The notes beneath the pieces are model-generated. The model was not told where the DNA came from, ran no database searches, and worked only from the letters and a program-made list of their open reading frames with translations. From Sphingomonas sp. R-74633 (GTDB lineage: Bacteria > Pseudomonadota > Alphaproteobacteria > Sphingomonadales > Sphingomonadaceae), in contig NZ_JACCFG010000001.1 of NCBI RefSeq assembly GCF_013416555.1, positions 620,001 through 684,000 on the forward strand: a stretch of 64,000 nt of DNA, written 5' to 3'. The translations under genes and the position numbers were made by a program. Shown here piece by piece: positions 54,522 through 63,363 of this stretch (positions are counted from its first letter, which is position 1; every line of letters starts with the position of its first letter).

Positions 54522-55130
54522 TCAGCGCGGCAGTGCCGCCGCCTCGCGCGCCAGCGCCTCGACCTGCTCGTAGCTCGCACCCTTCGGCGTCACCCAGGAG
54601 CCGCCGACGCAAAGGATCGGGTCGAACGCCAGCCACTCCGGCGCGGTTGCCGCTGAGATGCCGCCGGTCGGGCAGAATTTGCACTGGTAGAAGGGCGCAG
54701 CCAGCGCCTTCAGCGCCTTGAGGCCGCCCGACGTCTCCGCCGGGAAGAACTTGAAGTGCGTCAGCCCGAGATCGAGCCCACGCATGATGTCGCCCGCATT
54801 CGCGATGCCCGGCAGATACGGCACGCCGCTGCGGACGATCGCGTCGCCCAGGCGGTCCGTCAGGCCCGGCGAGACGATGAACTCGGCATCGGCCTTCATC
54901 ACCTGCTCGAACTGGTCGGTGTTCACGACCGTGCCCGCGCCGACGATCGCGCCTTCGACCTTCTTCATCTCGGCGATCGCTTCGAGCGCCGCCTCGGTGC
55001 GCAGCGTCACTTCGAGCACGCGCAGGCCGCCCTTCACCAGCGCCTCCGCCAGCGGGCGCGCCGTGGCGGCGTCTTCGATCACGAGCACCGGGATCACCGG
55101 CGCGGTCTGCATGATGGCTTCGATATTCAA
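54522..55130 (-). CDS. eda: KDPG/KHG aldolase
   Basis: Splits 2-keto-3-deoxy-6-phosphogluconate to pyruvate and glyceraldehyde-3-phosphate, the last Entner-Doudoroff step. Seen: VLEVTLRTEAALEAI with the catalytic Glu, GAGTVV, SPGLTD, the Schiff-base Lys in HFKFFPAE, and FCPTGGIS. I choose TTG 55130, which has AGGAG eight bases upstream and overlaps the glk stop (202 residues); ATG 55112 would give 196. Confidence 0.95.
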   Translation of the reverse strand: MNIEAIMQTAPVIPVLVIEDAATARPLAEALVKGGLRVLEVTLRTEAALEAIAEMKKVEGAIVGAGTVVNTDQFEQVMKADAEFIVSPGLTDRLGDAIVRSGVPYLPGIANAGDIMRGLDLGLTHFKFFPAETSGGLKALKALAAPFYQCKFCPTGGISAATAPEWLAFDPILCVGGSWVTPKGASYEQVEALAREAAALPR

Positions 55131-56095
55131 AGTGCGTGCTCCTGCGCGAACGCCGCGGCGGCACCGTACAGGCCCGGCTGCGGGTGCGTGATGAGCTTCA
55201 CCGGAATGGAGGACATCAGACCCTGGAACCGGCCCTTGGCGACGAACCGCTGGCCGAAGCCCGACTGCAACAGATGGTCCTTCAAGCGCAACCCCAGACC
55301 GCCGGCAATTACGACACCGCTGGGTCCGTGGCACAGCGCCAGGTCGCCCGCGATCGCGCCCAGGCTCAGGCAGAAGCGGTCAAGCGCGGCCACCGCCAGC
55401 TCGTCCTTGCCTTCCAGCGCCAGCGTCCAGATCGCCTTGTCGTCGAGCCTATGGACCGGCTTGCCCTCGAGCTCGGCCAGCGTCTCGTACAGCGCGACGA
55501 TGCCCGGGCCGGCGACCACGCGCTCCTTCGAGACGCGGGTATAGGTCTTGCGCAGCCGCTTCACGAGCGCGTCCTCGATCGGGTCGAGCGGCGCGAAATC
55601 GCTATGCCCGCCCTCGGTGGCTATCACGTCATAGCCGGCGCGGTGGCGGAACACCTGCGCCACGCCGAGGCCGGTGCCCGGTCCGCAGACGGTGATCGAT
55701 CCGCTGTCCGGCAGCGATTCGTCGGGCCCGCACAGATGCAGGAAATGTTCGCTGCCCATCTGCGCCACGGCATGGCCGATCGCCGCGAAGTCGTTGACCA
55801 CAGTCCAGGTATCGGCGCCCAGTCGCTCGGGGATCAGGGCAGGGCGGATGATCCAGGGATTGTTGGTCAGCTTGATGATGTCGCCGCCCACCGGCGATGC
55901 CACCGCCAGCGCCGCCGCCTTGGGCAGCGGCCGGCCGAGCGCCTCGCCATAAGCCTGCCAGGCGAGCTGGAGGCTCGGATGTTCGGCAACCTTCTGCGTG
56001 ATCGGCTCGCTGATCGAGACGACGCGGCCATTCGCGACTTCTGCGACGGCAAAGCGGGCATGCGTCCCGCCGATATCGACCGCGACGACTTCCAT
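55127..56095 (-). CDS. glk: Glucokinase
   Basis: Phosphorylates glucose to feed the Entner-Doudoroff route. 322 residues with ATP motif VAVDIGGTHARFAVAE, NPWIIRP, NDFAAIGHAV, the GPGTGLGVAQ loop, the catalytic-region TEGGHSDFAP and GVVIAGGLGLRL. Eda overlaps its stop, so the two are coupled. Divergent from ompW across 184 bases. Confidence 0.95.
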   Translation of the reverse strand: MEVVAVDIGGTHARFAVAEVANGRVVSISEPITQKVAEHPSLQLAWQAYGEALGRPLPKAAALAVASPVGGDIIKLTNNPWIIRPALIPERLGADTWTVVNDFAAIGHAVAQMGSEHFLHLCGPDESLPDSGSITVCGPGTGLGVAQVFRHRAGYDVIATEGGHSDFAPLDPIEDALVKRLRKTYTRVSKERVVAGPGIVALYETLAELEGKPVHRLDDKAIWTLALEGKDELAVAALDRFCLSLGAIAGDLALCHGPSGVVIAGGLGLRLKDHLLQSGFGQRFVAKGRFQGLMSSIPVKLITHPQPGLYGAAAAFAQEHAL

Positions 56096-56279
56096 GCCTT
56101 CTCCTCACGCCTCTCCACGCGCCACCTTGGGTATGGCAGCGTTGTCGGCGCCCTTCTCTAGGTTACCGCCGCGGAAGTAAAGCGGCATCGCCAAATCACC
56201 CGGAAAGCCTTTTGCGCGGCGTCAAACCCTGCGGCCCCGTGCGAGCGTAACGCGGCCTCCTCAATCAAGGAGACCGAAG

Positions 56280-56948
56280 ATGCGCCGCGCTATTCCCCTC
56301 GCACTGGCACTCGCCGCCGGCATCGCCATGCCCGCGCAGGCGCAGGAGGAGACCGGCATCGGGGCCGGCGACGTGCTCGTCCGCCTGCGCACCATCCTGG
56401 TCGCGCCTACCGAAAAGGCCGGGCCGATCCAGCCGGGCGTACCCACCGGCTCGGTCAAGGTCGATAACGGCTACATGCCCGAGGTCGACTTCACCTATAT
56501 GGCGACCGATCATATTAGCGCCGAGCTGATCGTCTCGACCACCAGGCACAATATCCAGGGCACCGGCGCGATCGCCGGGCTCGGCAAGGTGGCGGACACC
56601 TGGGCGCTGCCGCCCACGCTGACGCTGCAATATCATTTCGCGCCGAAAAGCCATGTCCGGCCGTACGTGGGCGCCGGCGTCAACTACACGATCTTCTATT
56701 CGAGCGGCGCGTCCGATTCGCTCAACGCCGCGCTCGGCGCCACCAAGGTGAAGCTCGACGACAGTTTTGGCTATGCGCTCCAGGCCGGCGTCGACGTCGA
56801 CATCACGAAGAAGGTCTTCGTCAATCTCGACGTGAAGTTCATCGACATCGACACCACCGCGCGCCTCACCACCGGCGGCGCGGTCAACAAGGTCAATGTC
56901 AGCCTCGATCCGTTCGTGTTCGGCGCGGGTGTCGGCTTCCGCTTCTAG
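56280..56948 (+). CDS. OmpW-family outer-membrane protein
   Basis: 222-residue eight-stranded beta-barrel. Signal peptide MRRAIPLALALAAGIAMPAQA; then VLVRLRTILVAPTE, MPEVDFTYMATDHISAELI, TLTLQYHFAPKSHVRPYVGAGVNYTIFY and the terminal GVGFRF ending in Phe. OmpW porins pass small hydrophobic molecules. CAAGGAG precedes ATG 56280. It lies on the opposite strand between glk and edd, splitting the sugar-catabolic cluster. Confidence 0.92.
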   Translation: MRRAIPLALALAAGIAMPAQAQEETGIGAGDVLVRLRTILVAPTEKAGPIQPGVPTGSVKVDNGYMPEVDFTYMATDHISAELIVSTTRHNIQGTGAIAGLGKVADTWALPPTLTLQYHFAPKSHVRPYVGAGVNYTIFYSSGASDSLNAALGATKVKLDDSFGYALQAGVDVDITKKVFVNLDVKFIDIDTTARLTTGGAVNKVNVSLDPFVFGAGVGFRF

Positions 56949-56962
56949 GGGAGCGGAAAACT

Positions 56963-57085
56963 CCCCTCCCTGAAAGGGAGGGGCTGGGGGTGGGTGGAAT
57001 GCCCACTATGCAGGCGGGGCAGGCGACACGAAGCCGTATCGCCAGGCGCTACCCACCCCTCGATCCCCTCCCTTTCAGGGAGGGG
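56963..57085. repeat. Intergenic double-hairpin repeat between ompW and edd
   Basis: Both ends are the same 21-base near-palindrome (CCCCTCCCT...AGGGAGGGG), so each end folds on itself and the two ends also pair perfectly with each other. Inner GGGTGGGT / ACCCACCC extends the stem. It fills the gap between two convergent genes and could stop transcription from both sides. Confidence 0.8.
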
Positions 57086-57091
57086 AAGCAG

Positions 57092-58915
57092 TTACAGCCC
57101 GGCTTCCGCCAGCATCGCCGAGGCACCCTTTTCGGCCTCGTCGCAGTGGTGGCGCAGCATCGCGAACAGCTCGCGGCCGGTGCCGATCGCCGGCGGCGGC
57201 GTCTCGGCCTGTTCGCGGGCATCCCACTCGGCCGGATCGACCAGCGCCGTCAGCACGCCTTCCTCGGCGCAGACGCGGACGATGTCGCCGGTGCGCAGCT
57301 TGCCGATCGGGCCGCCGCCCAGCGCCTCGGGGCTGAGATGGATCGCGCACGGCACCTTGCCGCTCGCGCCCGACATGCGGCCATCGGTCACCAGCGCGAC
57401 CTTGAAGCCGCGATTCTGCAGCACGCCCAGCGGCGGGGTCAGCTTGTGCAGCTCGGGCATTCCGTTCGCCTTGGGCCCCTGGAAGCGGACGACCACCACG
57501 ATATCGCGATCCAGTTCGCCGGCCTTGAAGGCTTCCTGCACTTCGGCCTGGTCCTGGAACACACGGCACGGCGCCTCGATCGTCCAGCGATCGCGCTCGA
57601 CGGCGGAGACCTTGATGCAGGCGCGCCCCAGATTGCCCTTGAGGATGCGGAAGCCGCCCTCGGGGGAGAAGGGCTCGGCTGCGGTGCGCACGATAGTGTC
57701 GTCACCGCTCTGCGCGCCGTGATCGGTCCATACCAGCGCGTCGCCCGCCATTTCGGGCTTGCGGCCATAATCGGCCATGCCGCCCTTGCCGACGGTCAGC
57801 GTGTCGCCATGCATCAGCCCGGCGCCGAGCAGCTCCCGGATCACGAAGCTGGGCCCGCCGGCATCCTCGAAGCCGTTCACGTCGGCCGAGCCGTTCGGAT
57901 AGACGCGCGCCAATAGCGGCACGATGCGCGAGAGCCGGTCGAAATCGTCCCAGTCGATCGTGATCCCCGCCGCCCGTGCGAAGGCCGGGACGTGGATCAG
58001 GTGATTGGTCGAGCCGCCCGTCGCCAGCAACACGATCGCCGCGTTGACGATCGTCTTCTCGTCGACGACATGGCCGATCGGGCGATAATCCTCGCCGTTC
58101 CAGCCGATATCCGCCAGCCGGTGGACGGCGGCACGAGTCAGCTCCTGGCGCAGCTTGGTGCCCGGGTTGGCAAAGGCCGCGCCCGGCATGTGCAGGCCCA
58201 TCGCCTCCATCATCATCTGGTTCGAATTGGCGGTGCCGTAGAAGGTGCAGGTGCCCTTCGAGTGATAGGCCGCGATCTCGGCGTCGAGCAGCTCGTCGCG
58301 GCTGACTTTCCCTTCCGCGTACAGCTCACGGATCTTGGCCTTTTCCTTGTTGGCCAGCCCCGAGCGCATCGGCCCGCCCGGCACCATCACCATCGGCAGA
58401 TGCCCGAAGCGCAGCGCGCCCATCAGCAGCCCCGGCACGATCTTGTCGCAGATGCCGAGCAGCGCCGCGCCTTCGAAGGTGCGGTGGGAGAGGGCGACCG
58501 CGGTGCTCAGCGCGATCGTGTCGCGGCTGAACAGCGACAGCTCCATGCCCTGATAGCCCTGGGTGACGCCGTCGCACATCGCCGGCACGCCGCCCGCGAC
58601 CTGCGCCGTAGCGCCGGCCTCGTGCGCCCAGATCTTCATCTGCTCGGGGTAGCGATAATAGACCGCATGCGCCGACAGCATGTCGTTGTAGGCGGTCACG
58701 ATCCCGATGTTCATCTTCTTGCCGGCCTTGAGCTCGTCGCGCTGCTCGTCGGTGCCGGCATAGGCATGGGCAAGGTTGGCGCAGCCGAGCTTGGGCCGGT
58801 CATTGCCCGAGGCGAGCTCGGTATCGACCAGAGCGAGATAGGCGCGGCGCTTCGCTTTCGAGCGCTCGATGACGCGATCGGTGACGGCGGCGATTTCGGT
58901 GTGGAGCTGGGTCAT
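57092..58915 (-). CDS. edd: 6-Phosphogluconate dehydratase
   Basis: Iron-sulfur dehydratase making KDPG, the defining Entner-Doudoroff enzyme. 607 residues of the IlvD/Edd family: GIVTAYNDMLSAH, MCDGVTQGYQGMELSL, LGICDKIVPGLLMGALRFGHLP, GTCTFYGTANSNQMMMEAMG, LLATGGSTNHLIHV and the C-terminal TDGRMSGASGKVP. The cysteines in MCDG, ICDK and GTCTF are the expected cluster ligands. Confidence 0.97.
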   Translation of the reverse strand: MTQLHTEIAAVTDRVIERSKAKRRAYLALVDTELASGNDRPKLGCANLAHAYAGTDEQRDELKAGKKMNIGIVTAYNDMLSAHAVYYRYPEQMKIWAHEAGATAQVAGGVPAMCDGVTQGYQGMELSLFSRDTIALSTAVALSHRTFEGAALLGICDKIVPGLLMGALRFGHLPMVMVPGGPMRSGLANKEKAKIRELYAEGKVSRDELLDAEIAAYHSKGTCTFYGTANSNQMMMEAMGLHMPGAAFANPGTKLRQELTRAAVHRLADIGWNGEDYRPIGHVVDEKTIVNAAIVLLATGGSTNHLIHVPAFARAAGITIDWDDFDRLSRIVPLLARVYPNGSADVNGFEDAGGPSFVIRELLGAGLMHGDTLTVGKGGMADYGRKPEMAGDALVWTDHGAQSGDDTIVRTAAEPFSPEGGFRILKGNLGRACIKVSAVERDRWTIEAPCRVFQDQAEVQEAFKAGELDRDIVVVVRFQGPKANGMPELHKLTPPLGVLQNRGFKVALVTDGRMSGASGKVPCAIHLSPEALGGGPIGKLRTGDIVRVCAEEGVLTALVDPAEWDAREQAETPPPAIGTGRELFAMLRHHCDEAEKGASAMLAEAGL

Positions 58916-58951
58916 ATGCCTATTCCGCTTGCACTATCTGCAATAGCTGCT

Positions 58952-59045
58952 CCCCGGCGAAGGCCGGGGCCCAGTCTCGGGCTGGTAACTGAGGTGCCCG
59001 AACCTCTCGAAAATCATCGCAACTGGGCCCCGGCCTCCGCCGGGG
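58952..59045. repeat. Intergenic inverted-repeat element, family 1 copy B
   Basis: 94-base relative of the element at 43275, with the same terminal arms and the same inner CCCAGTCTCGG and ACCTCTCGA blocks. The inner arms (CCCAGT / ACTGGG) are perfect here. Located between pgl and edd. Confidence 0.8.
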
Positions 59046-59060
59046 AACAGCAGGGATGCA

Positions 59061-59768
59061 TCACGCCGCCCAGTGAATATCCACCGGCAGCTCGACATCG
59101 GCGAGCACGCGACCGACCGGGTAGGACGACGACGCGCCCTGTTCGATCGCCGCTTCGAGCACTTCCTTCTTGGTGTCGCCGGTGATCGCGATCATCAGCG
59201 CGCGCGCCGTGGTGATCGCCGAGCGCGACAGCGTCACGCGGGCAACCGGGGCCTCGGGCGGCAGCGGATCGGGCATCACGCCCAGTGCGCGGCGCTCCTT
59301 CGGGCCGTTGAGCGCTTCATCATAGTCGGGGCCGGGGAAGATCGAGGCGCAATGCCCGTCGCCGCCAATGCCGAGCAGGCAGAGGTCGAGCGGCCAGTGC
59401 ACGTCCTGAAGCAGCGCATCGGCCGAGCGGCCCGCGGCCTTGTAGTCGGGCGCCTTGTCCGAGACGAGCGGGATCACCCGCGCGCCCTTGGGGATGAAGA
59501 TCTTGCCGATCGCGGTGACGTTCGAAAGCGGATCGCCGAGCGGCACGATGCGATCATCGCCGGGGATGATCGTCACGCGCTTCCAGTCGATCTTCGCCTT
59601 CACCAGCTTCTCGTAGATCGGCAGCGGGGTCTTGCCGCCCGCCAGCGCGATCACCGCCGCGCCGCGCGCATCGATCGCGCTCTCGATGATGAAGCCGATA
59701 TCCCCCGCGACGGCCTCGGCCATCTCGTCGGCATCGTCATAGTCCCACCATTCGATTTCGGTCGTCAT
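59061..59768 (-). CDS. pgl: 6-Phosphogluconolactonase
   Basis: Hydrolyses 6-phosphogluconolactone between Zwf and Edd. 235 residues of the DevB/SOL type: ARGAAVIALAGGKTPLPIYEKL, IIPGDDRIVPLGDPLSN and LCLLGIGGDGHCASIFPG. ATG 59768 chosen; the frame upstream is the flanking repeat. It lies between zwf and edd on the same strand with about 150-base gaps holding repeats on each side. Confidence 0.95.
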   Translation of the reverse strand: MTTEIEWWDYDDADEMAEAVAGDIGFIIESAIDARGAAVIALAGGKTPLPIYEKLVKAKIDWKRVTIIPGDDRIVPLGDPLSNVTAIGKIFIPKGARVIPLVSDKAPDYKAAGRSADALLQDVHWPLDLCLLGIGGDGHCASIFPGPDYDEALNGPKERRALGVMPDPLPPEAPVARVTLSRSAITTARALMIAITGDTKKEVLEAAIEQGASSSYPVGRVLADVELPVDIHWAA

Positions 59769-59815
59769 GTTCTTTCCTTGCGCTTCAGGTGGGTATCCAG
59801 GGTTCAAAAATCATC

Positions 59816-59904
59816 GTCATGCTGAACTTGTTTCAGCATCCAAGGCTCCGCTTGGGAAACCGTCGCCTGCGGCACGTTGGACCCTGAAACAAGTTCAGGG
59901 TGAC
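59816..59904. repeat. Intergenic inverted-repeat element between zwf and pgl
   Basis: 26-base arms around CTGAACTTGTTTCAG, pairing with four mismatches, separated by about 37 bases. The arms resemble a repeat often seen between sphingomonad genes. No coding content. Confidence 0.7.
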
Positions 59905-59920
59905 GGTTCCCCACAAACTA

Positions 59921-61378
59921 TCACTCGTTCCACGTCACCCCATCGCGCTCGGTGAGCGCGACCGAGGCGCTCGGTCCCCAGCTGCCCGAGGCATAGGGTT
60001 TGGGCTTCACGCCGCTGGCCTTCCAGCCGTCGCGGATCGCATCGATCCATTCCCACTGGGCTTCCACCTCGTCACGGCGGACGAACAAGGTCGGGTCGCC
60101 CTCGATCAGGTCGAGCAGCAGCCGCTCATAGGCGATGCGGCGGCGGGTGCCGGCGAATTCATGCTCGAGGCTCAGGTTGAGCGGTACTTCCGCGAGGCGA
60201 ATGCCGTCGCGGTCGAGACCCGGCTCCTTCGCCATCACCAGCAGCTGGATATATTCCTCGGGCTGCAGGCGGATCACCAGCGTGTTGGGCTTCAGCGCGC
60301 CGCCGCGCTCCTCGAAGATCGAGTGCGGCACCGGCTTGAATGTGATCACGATCTCGCTGCGCCGTTCTGCGAGGCGCTTGCCGGTGCGCAGGTAGAAGGG
60401 CACGCCGTGCCAGCGCCAATTGTCGACATGCGCCTTGATCGCGACGAAGGTCTCGGTGTCCGAGTTCTTCTCCAGGTCGGTGTCGTACGAGCGGACGATC
60501 TCGCCCTTCACCGCGCCGCCGCCATATTGGCCGGTCACCGTCAGGTTGGGCACGTCAGCGCCCTTGATCGGGCGCAGCGAGCGCAGGACCTTGACCTTCT
60601 CGTCGCGGATCGCAGTGCCGTTGAAGCGGGCAGGGGGCTCCATCGCGATCAGTGCGAGCAGCTGGAGCATGTGGTTCTGCACCATGTCGCGCAGCGCGCC
60701 GACATCGTCATAATAGCCCGCGCGGCCCTCGAGCCCGACCGTCTCGGAGACGGTGATCTGGACATGCTCGATGCCCTGCGCGTTCCACACCGGCTCGAAC
60801 AGCGAGTTGCCGAAGCGCAGCGCCAGGATGTTCTGCACCGTCTCCTTGCCGAGATAGTGATCGATCCGGAAGGTGCGGTCCTCGGGAAAGGCCTCGGCGA
60901 CGATGTCGTTGACCACGCGGCTGGAGGCGAGGTCGACGCCCAGCGGCTTCTCAAGCCCGATGCGGACATTGTTGCCGGTCAGCCCCGCCGATTCGAGCCC
61001 CTTGATCGTCGGGCCGAACAGCGAGGGCGCGGTCGACAGGAAAATCGCCAGCCCGCCCGAGATGTCGCCAAGCTTCTCCGCCAGCGCGGCGAAGCCGTCG
61101 GTCTTCGAGGCATCGAGCCGCTGATAGAACAGCCGCTCGAGGAAACTCCCGACAGCGCTGTCATCTTTCCTGTCAGCAGGAAGGAATTTTTCGAGGGCTT
61201 CGCGGGTGAATTCACGGAAGCCCGCATCGTCGTGATCCGAGCGTGCGGTGCCCGTGATGGTCAGGCCCTGGGGCAGCAATCCGTCGGCATGGAGGCCGTA
61301 GAGCGAGGGGAGCAGCATCCGCTGGGAAAGGTCGCCGGTGGCGCCGAACAACAGCAATTTGCCCGCGGGCTGGCTCAT
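59921..61378 (-). CDS. zwf: Glucose-6-phosphate dehydrogenase
   Basis: First step from glucose-6-phosphate into the Entner-Doudoroff and pentose routes. 485 residues: nucleotide fold [28 protein letters not shown] and the active-site [13 protein letters not shown]; later [15 protein letters not shown] 61378 has AGAGAGG six bases upstream. First gene of the zwf-pgl-edd series. Confidence 0.97.
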   Translation of the reverse strand: MSQPAGKLLLFGATGDLSQRMLLPSLYGLHADGLLPQGLTITGTARSDHDDAGFREFTREALEKFLPADRKDDSAVGSFLERLFYQRLDASKTDGFAALAEKLGDISGGLAIFLSTAPSLFGPTIKGLESAGLTGNNVRIGLEKPLGVDLASSRVVNDIVAEAFPEDRTFRIDHYLGKETVQNILALRFGNSLFEPVWNAQGIEHVQITVSETVGLEGRAGYYDDVGALRDMVQNHMLQLLALIAMEPPARFNGTAIRDEKVKVLRSLRPIKGADVPNLTVTGQYGGGAVKGEIVRSYDTDLEKNSDTETFVAIKAHVDNWRWHGVPFYLRTGKRLAERRSEIVITFKPVPHSIFEERGGALKPNTLVIRLQPEEYIQLLVMAKEPGLDRDGIRLAEVPLNLSLEHEFAGTRRRIAYERLLLDLIEGDPTLFVRRDEVEAQWEWIDAIRDGWKASGVKPKPYASGSWGPSASVALTERDGVTWNE

Positions 61379-61470
61379 GGATCGCCTCTCTTTTTCGTTT
61401 CGGGCCCCGGAGACACCAATGGAACGCAAAGATCAAGGCTGGTGGCAAAGGTTACCGGTGGCAATGATCC

Positions 61471-61544
61471 GTCATCCCGGCGAAAGCCGGGATCTCAGGC
61501 CGTATCGCCCCACCGCACGAGATCCCGGCTTTCGCCGGGATGAC
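61471..61544. repeat. Perfect 26-base inverted repeat just after argC
   Basis: Arms 61471-61496 and 61519-61544 are exact complements (GTCATCCCGGCGAAAGCCGG and six further bases) around a 22-base loop, 9 bases past the argC stop. Each arm also has internal CCCGGC/GCCGGG symmetry, typical of REP-like elements. It could also act as a terminator or mRNA stabiliser for argC. Confidence 0.85.
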
Positions 61545-61553
61545 GGTCAGTGA

Positions 61554-62495
61554 CTAGAGCACCAGGCCGTCGGTCTGCTCGAACCCGGCCATGATGTTGA
61601 GGTTCTGCACTGCCGCACCCGCGGCGCCCTTGCCGAGATTGTCGAGCGTCGCCACCAGCCGTGCCTGGCCGGTCTCGGCATTGCCGAACACGCGCAGCGA
61701 GAGCCGGTCGGTGCCCGCATCCTCCTCGATCGTCACTGCGGTAACGTCGCTCGGCAGCACCTGCACGATCGGCGAATCCTTGTATGCCTCGCGCAGTGCG
61801 TTCTCGATCGCCTCGAGCGAAGGCCGCCGGGTGAAGGCGTGGAGGGGCAGGGGCACCTCGACCAGCATCCCGCGATAGGTCCGCGCCACCGCCGGCTGGA
61901 AGATCGGCGGGTGCACGATGCGGGCGTGCTTGGTCATCTCGGGCACATGCTTGTGCCCCAGCGTCAGGCCATAGTTGCGGAACGCCGTCTCGGTATAGGT
62001 CGCGCCCTTGGCGTCCTCGAACTCGGCGATCATGTTCTTGCCGCCGCCCGAATAGCCCGAGACCGCGTTGACGCTCAGTGGATAGTCGTGCGGCACCAGG
62101 CCCGCGCGGACCAGCGGGCGAATCAGCGCCAGGAAGCCGGTGGGGTAGCAGCCGGGGTTGGAGACGCGCGCGGCTTCCGCGATCTGCGCCGCCTGGCCGG
62201 GCTCGAGCTCGGGGAAGCCATAGGTCCAGCCATCCGCCACGCGGTGCGCGCTCGACGCGTCGATCACGCGGACCTTGGCCGCCTTGATCATGTCGACCGC
62301 TTCGCGCGCCGCGTCGTCGGGCAGGCAGAGAATCACGAAGTCCGCCGAATTGAGCGCATCCTCGCGCTTCGCGGCGTTCTTGCGGTCCTTGTCGCTCAGG
62401 ATGATCTGCTCGATCCCCGCCCGGCCATCCAGCCGCTCGCGAATCTCCAGGCCCGTGGTGCCCACGGCGCCGTCGATGAAAACCCGAATCGTCAT
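61554..62495 (-). CDS. argC: N-acetyl-gamma-glutamyl-phosphate reductase
   Basis: NADPH-dependent reductase of arginine synthesis, 313 residues (the shorter ArgC type). Seen: FIDGAVGTTGLEIRERL, the catalytic Cys in SNPGCYPTGFLAL, SVNAVSGYSGGGK and the His in GHKHVPEM. The ATG overlaps the upstream SH3 gene stop by 4 bases (ATGA). Confidence 0.95.
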   Translation of the reverse strand: MTIRVFIDGAVGTTGLEIRERLDGRAGIEQIILSDKDRKNAAKREDALNSADFVILCLPDDAAREAVDMIKAAKVRVIDASSAHRVADGWTYGFPELEPGQAAQIAEAARVSNPGCYPTGFLALIRPLVRAGLVPHDYPLSVNAVSGYSGGGKNMIAEFEDAKGATYTETAFRNYGLTLGHKHVPEMTKHARIVHPPIFQPAVARTYRGMLVEVPLPLHAFTRRPSLEAIENALREAYKDSPIVQVLPSDVTAVTIEEDAGTDRLSLRVFGNAETGQARLVATLDNLGKGAAGAAVQNLNIMAGFEQTDGLVL

Positions 62496-62875
62496 GCCGC
62501 AGGCCGCTCCAGCACGCTGGCGGGCACATAGCCGACCAGCTTCTGCCCCGGGACGACACCCCAGGCATGGTCGCCTGCCAGTTCGAGCACTTCGAAGATC
62601 TCGCCCTGCTTCAGCTGGGCGAGCACGTCCGAATCGGGCTTGGGACCCGCATGGAGCGCGATGGGAGCGATGATCGAGCGTGGCATAGGTGCAGCATAAT
62701 GGGGTGCGAACACCCGATCCGCCAGACGCACGTCTGCCAGGTCACGACGAACGGCATCGACCCTGGGATCGATGGCAACCGAACGACCCTTCAGCGAGAA
62801 ACGCTTACGCGCTGGCCCTGCGGGCGACTGGTTCGGCGATGTGCCCCCCAGCGAGGAAATGCCCGAATTCTGCAA
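62492..62875 (-). CDS. Orphan SH3-type module resembling the N-terminus of NlpC/P60 hydrolases
   Basis: The frame reads FSLKGRSVAIDPRVDAVRRD, LADVRLADRVFAPHYAAPMP and a bacterial-SH3 segment (LHAGPKPDSDVLAQLKQGEIFEVLE, DHAWGVVPGQKLVGYVP), then stops. From memory this matches the first 110 residues of sphingomonad NlpC/P60 cell-wall peptidases, but the second SH3 and the Cys/His peptidase domain are missing. The only upstream start codon is TTG 62875, which overlaps the MarR gene by 71 bases. ATG 62686 would give 64 residues but drop the conserved start. Either a stand-alone SH3 protein or a remnant; coupled to argC. Confidence 0.55.
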   Translation of the reverse strand: MQNSGISSLGGTSPNQSPAGPARKRFSLKGRSVAIDPRVDAVRRDLADVRLADRVFAPHYAAPMPRSIIAPIALHAGPKPDSDVLAQLKQGEIFEVLELAGDHAWGVVPGQKLVGYVPASVLERPAA

Positions 62876-63167
62876 GAAACTCTGCCCCTTCCGCGGTCTT
62901 GGCGACGAAGATGTTCCGCTTGTCGGTATCGTCGCGCTGGCGGCGCAGATAGCCGAGCGTGCCCAGTCTATTCAAGGCACGTGTCACGACGGGCTTCGAT
63001 ACGTTCAAAGCCCGGGCCAATCCGCGCACGGTGTGAGGGCCGGGATCCAGATAGACGAGCATCAGCAGCGCCATTTGCCTATTGGTCAAGTCCGGTTCGC
63101 CCGATCGCACATAGTCGATCAGCGTGTTCTTCCACGAAGAAAGCGAGCTGTCGGTCATTGCGTTCAC
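62805..63167 (-). CDS. MarR-family winged-helix regulator
   Basis: 120 residues. Winged-helix core: DLTNRQMALLMLVYLDPGPHTVRGLARALNVSKPVVTRALNRLGTLGYLRRQRDDTDKRNIFVAKTAEG, with the recognition helix SKPVVTRALNRL and wing RDDTDKRN. It lacks the long dimerisation helices of larger MarR proteins at the C-end. Divergent from secG across 196 bases, overlapping the SH3 gene; target unknown. Confidence 0.85.
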   Translation of the reverse strand: MNAMTDSSLSSWKNTLIDYVRSGEPDLTNRQMALLMLVYLDPGPHTVRGLARALNVSKPVVTRALNRLGTLGYLRRQRDDTDKRNIFVAKTAEGAEFLAEFGHFLAGGHIAEPVARRASA

Positions 63168-63363
63168 GGCATATACTCTGTTGTTACGCCCCCGGTACGC
63201 CCGGGTGACTCCTCTTAACGCGCATGAAACGATCCGGTTTCGCTCCGGGTGCGAAATGTTACATCTTTGTTGGGGATGTTGCGCTTCAAGGGGCGAGCCG
63301 GTGGTTGATCGCGGCGGGTTGCTCCCCTATGTGCCGCCTTTCACAAGAGGCCCGCGCACTTTC

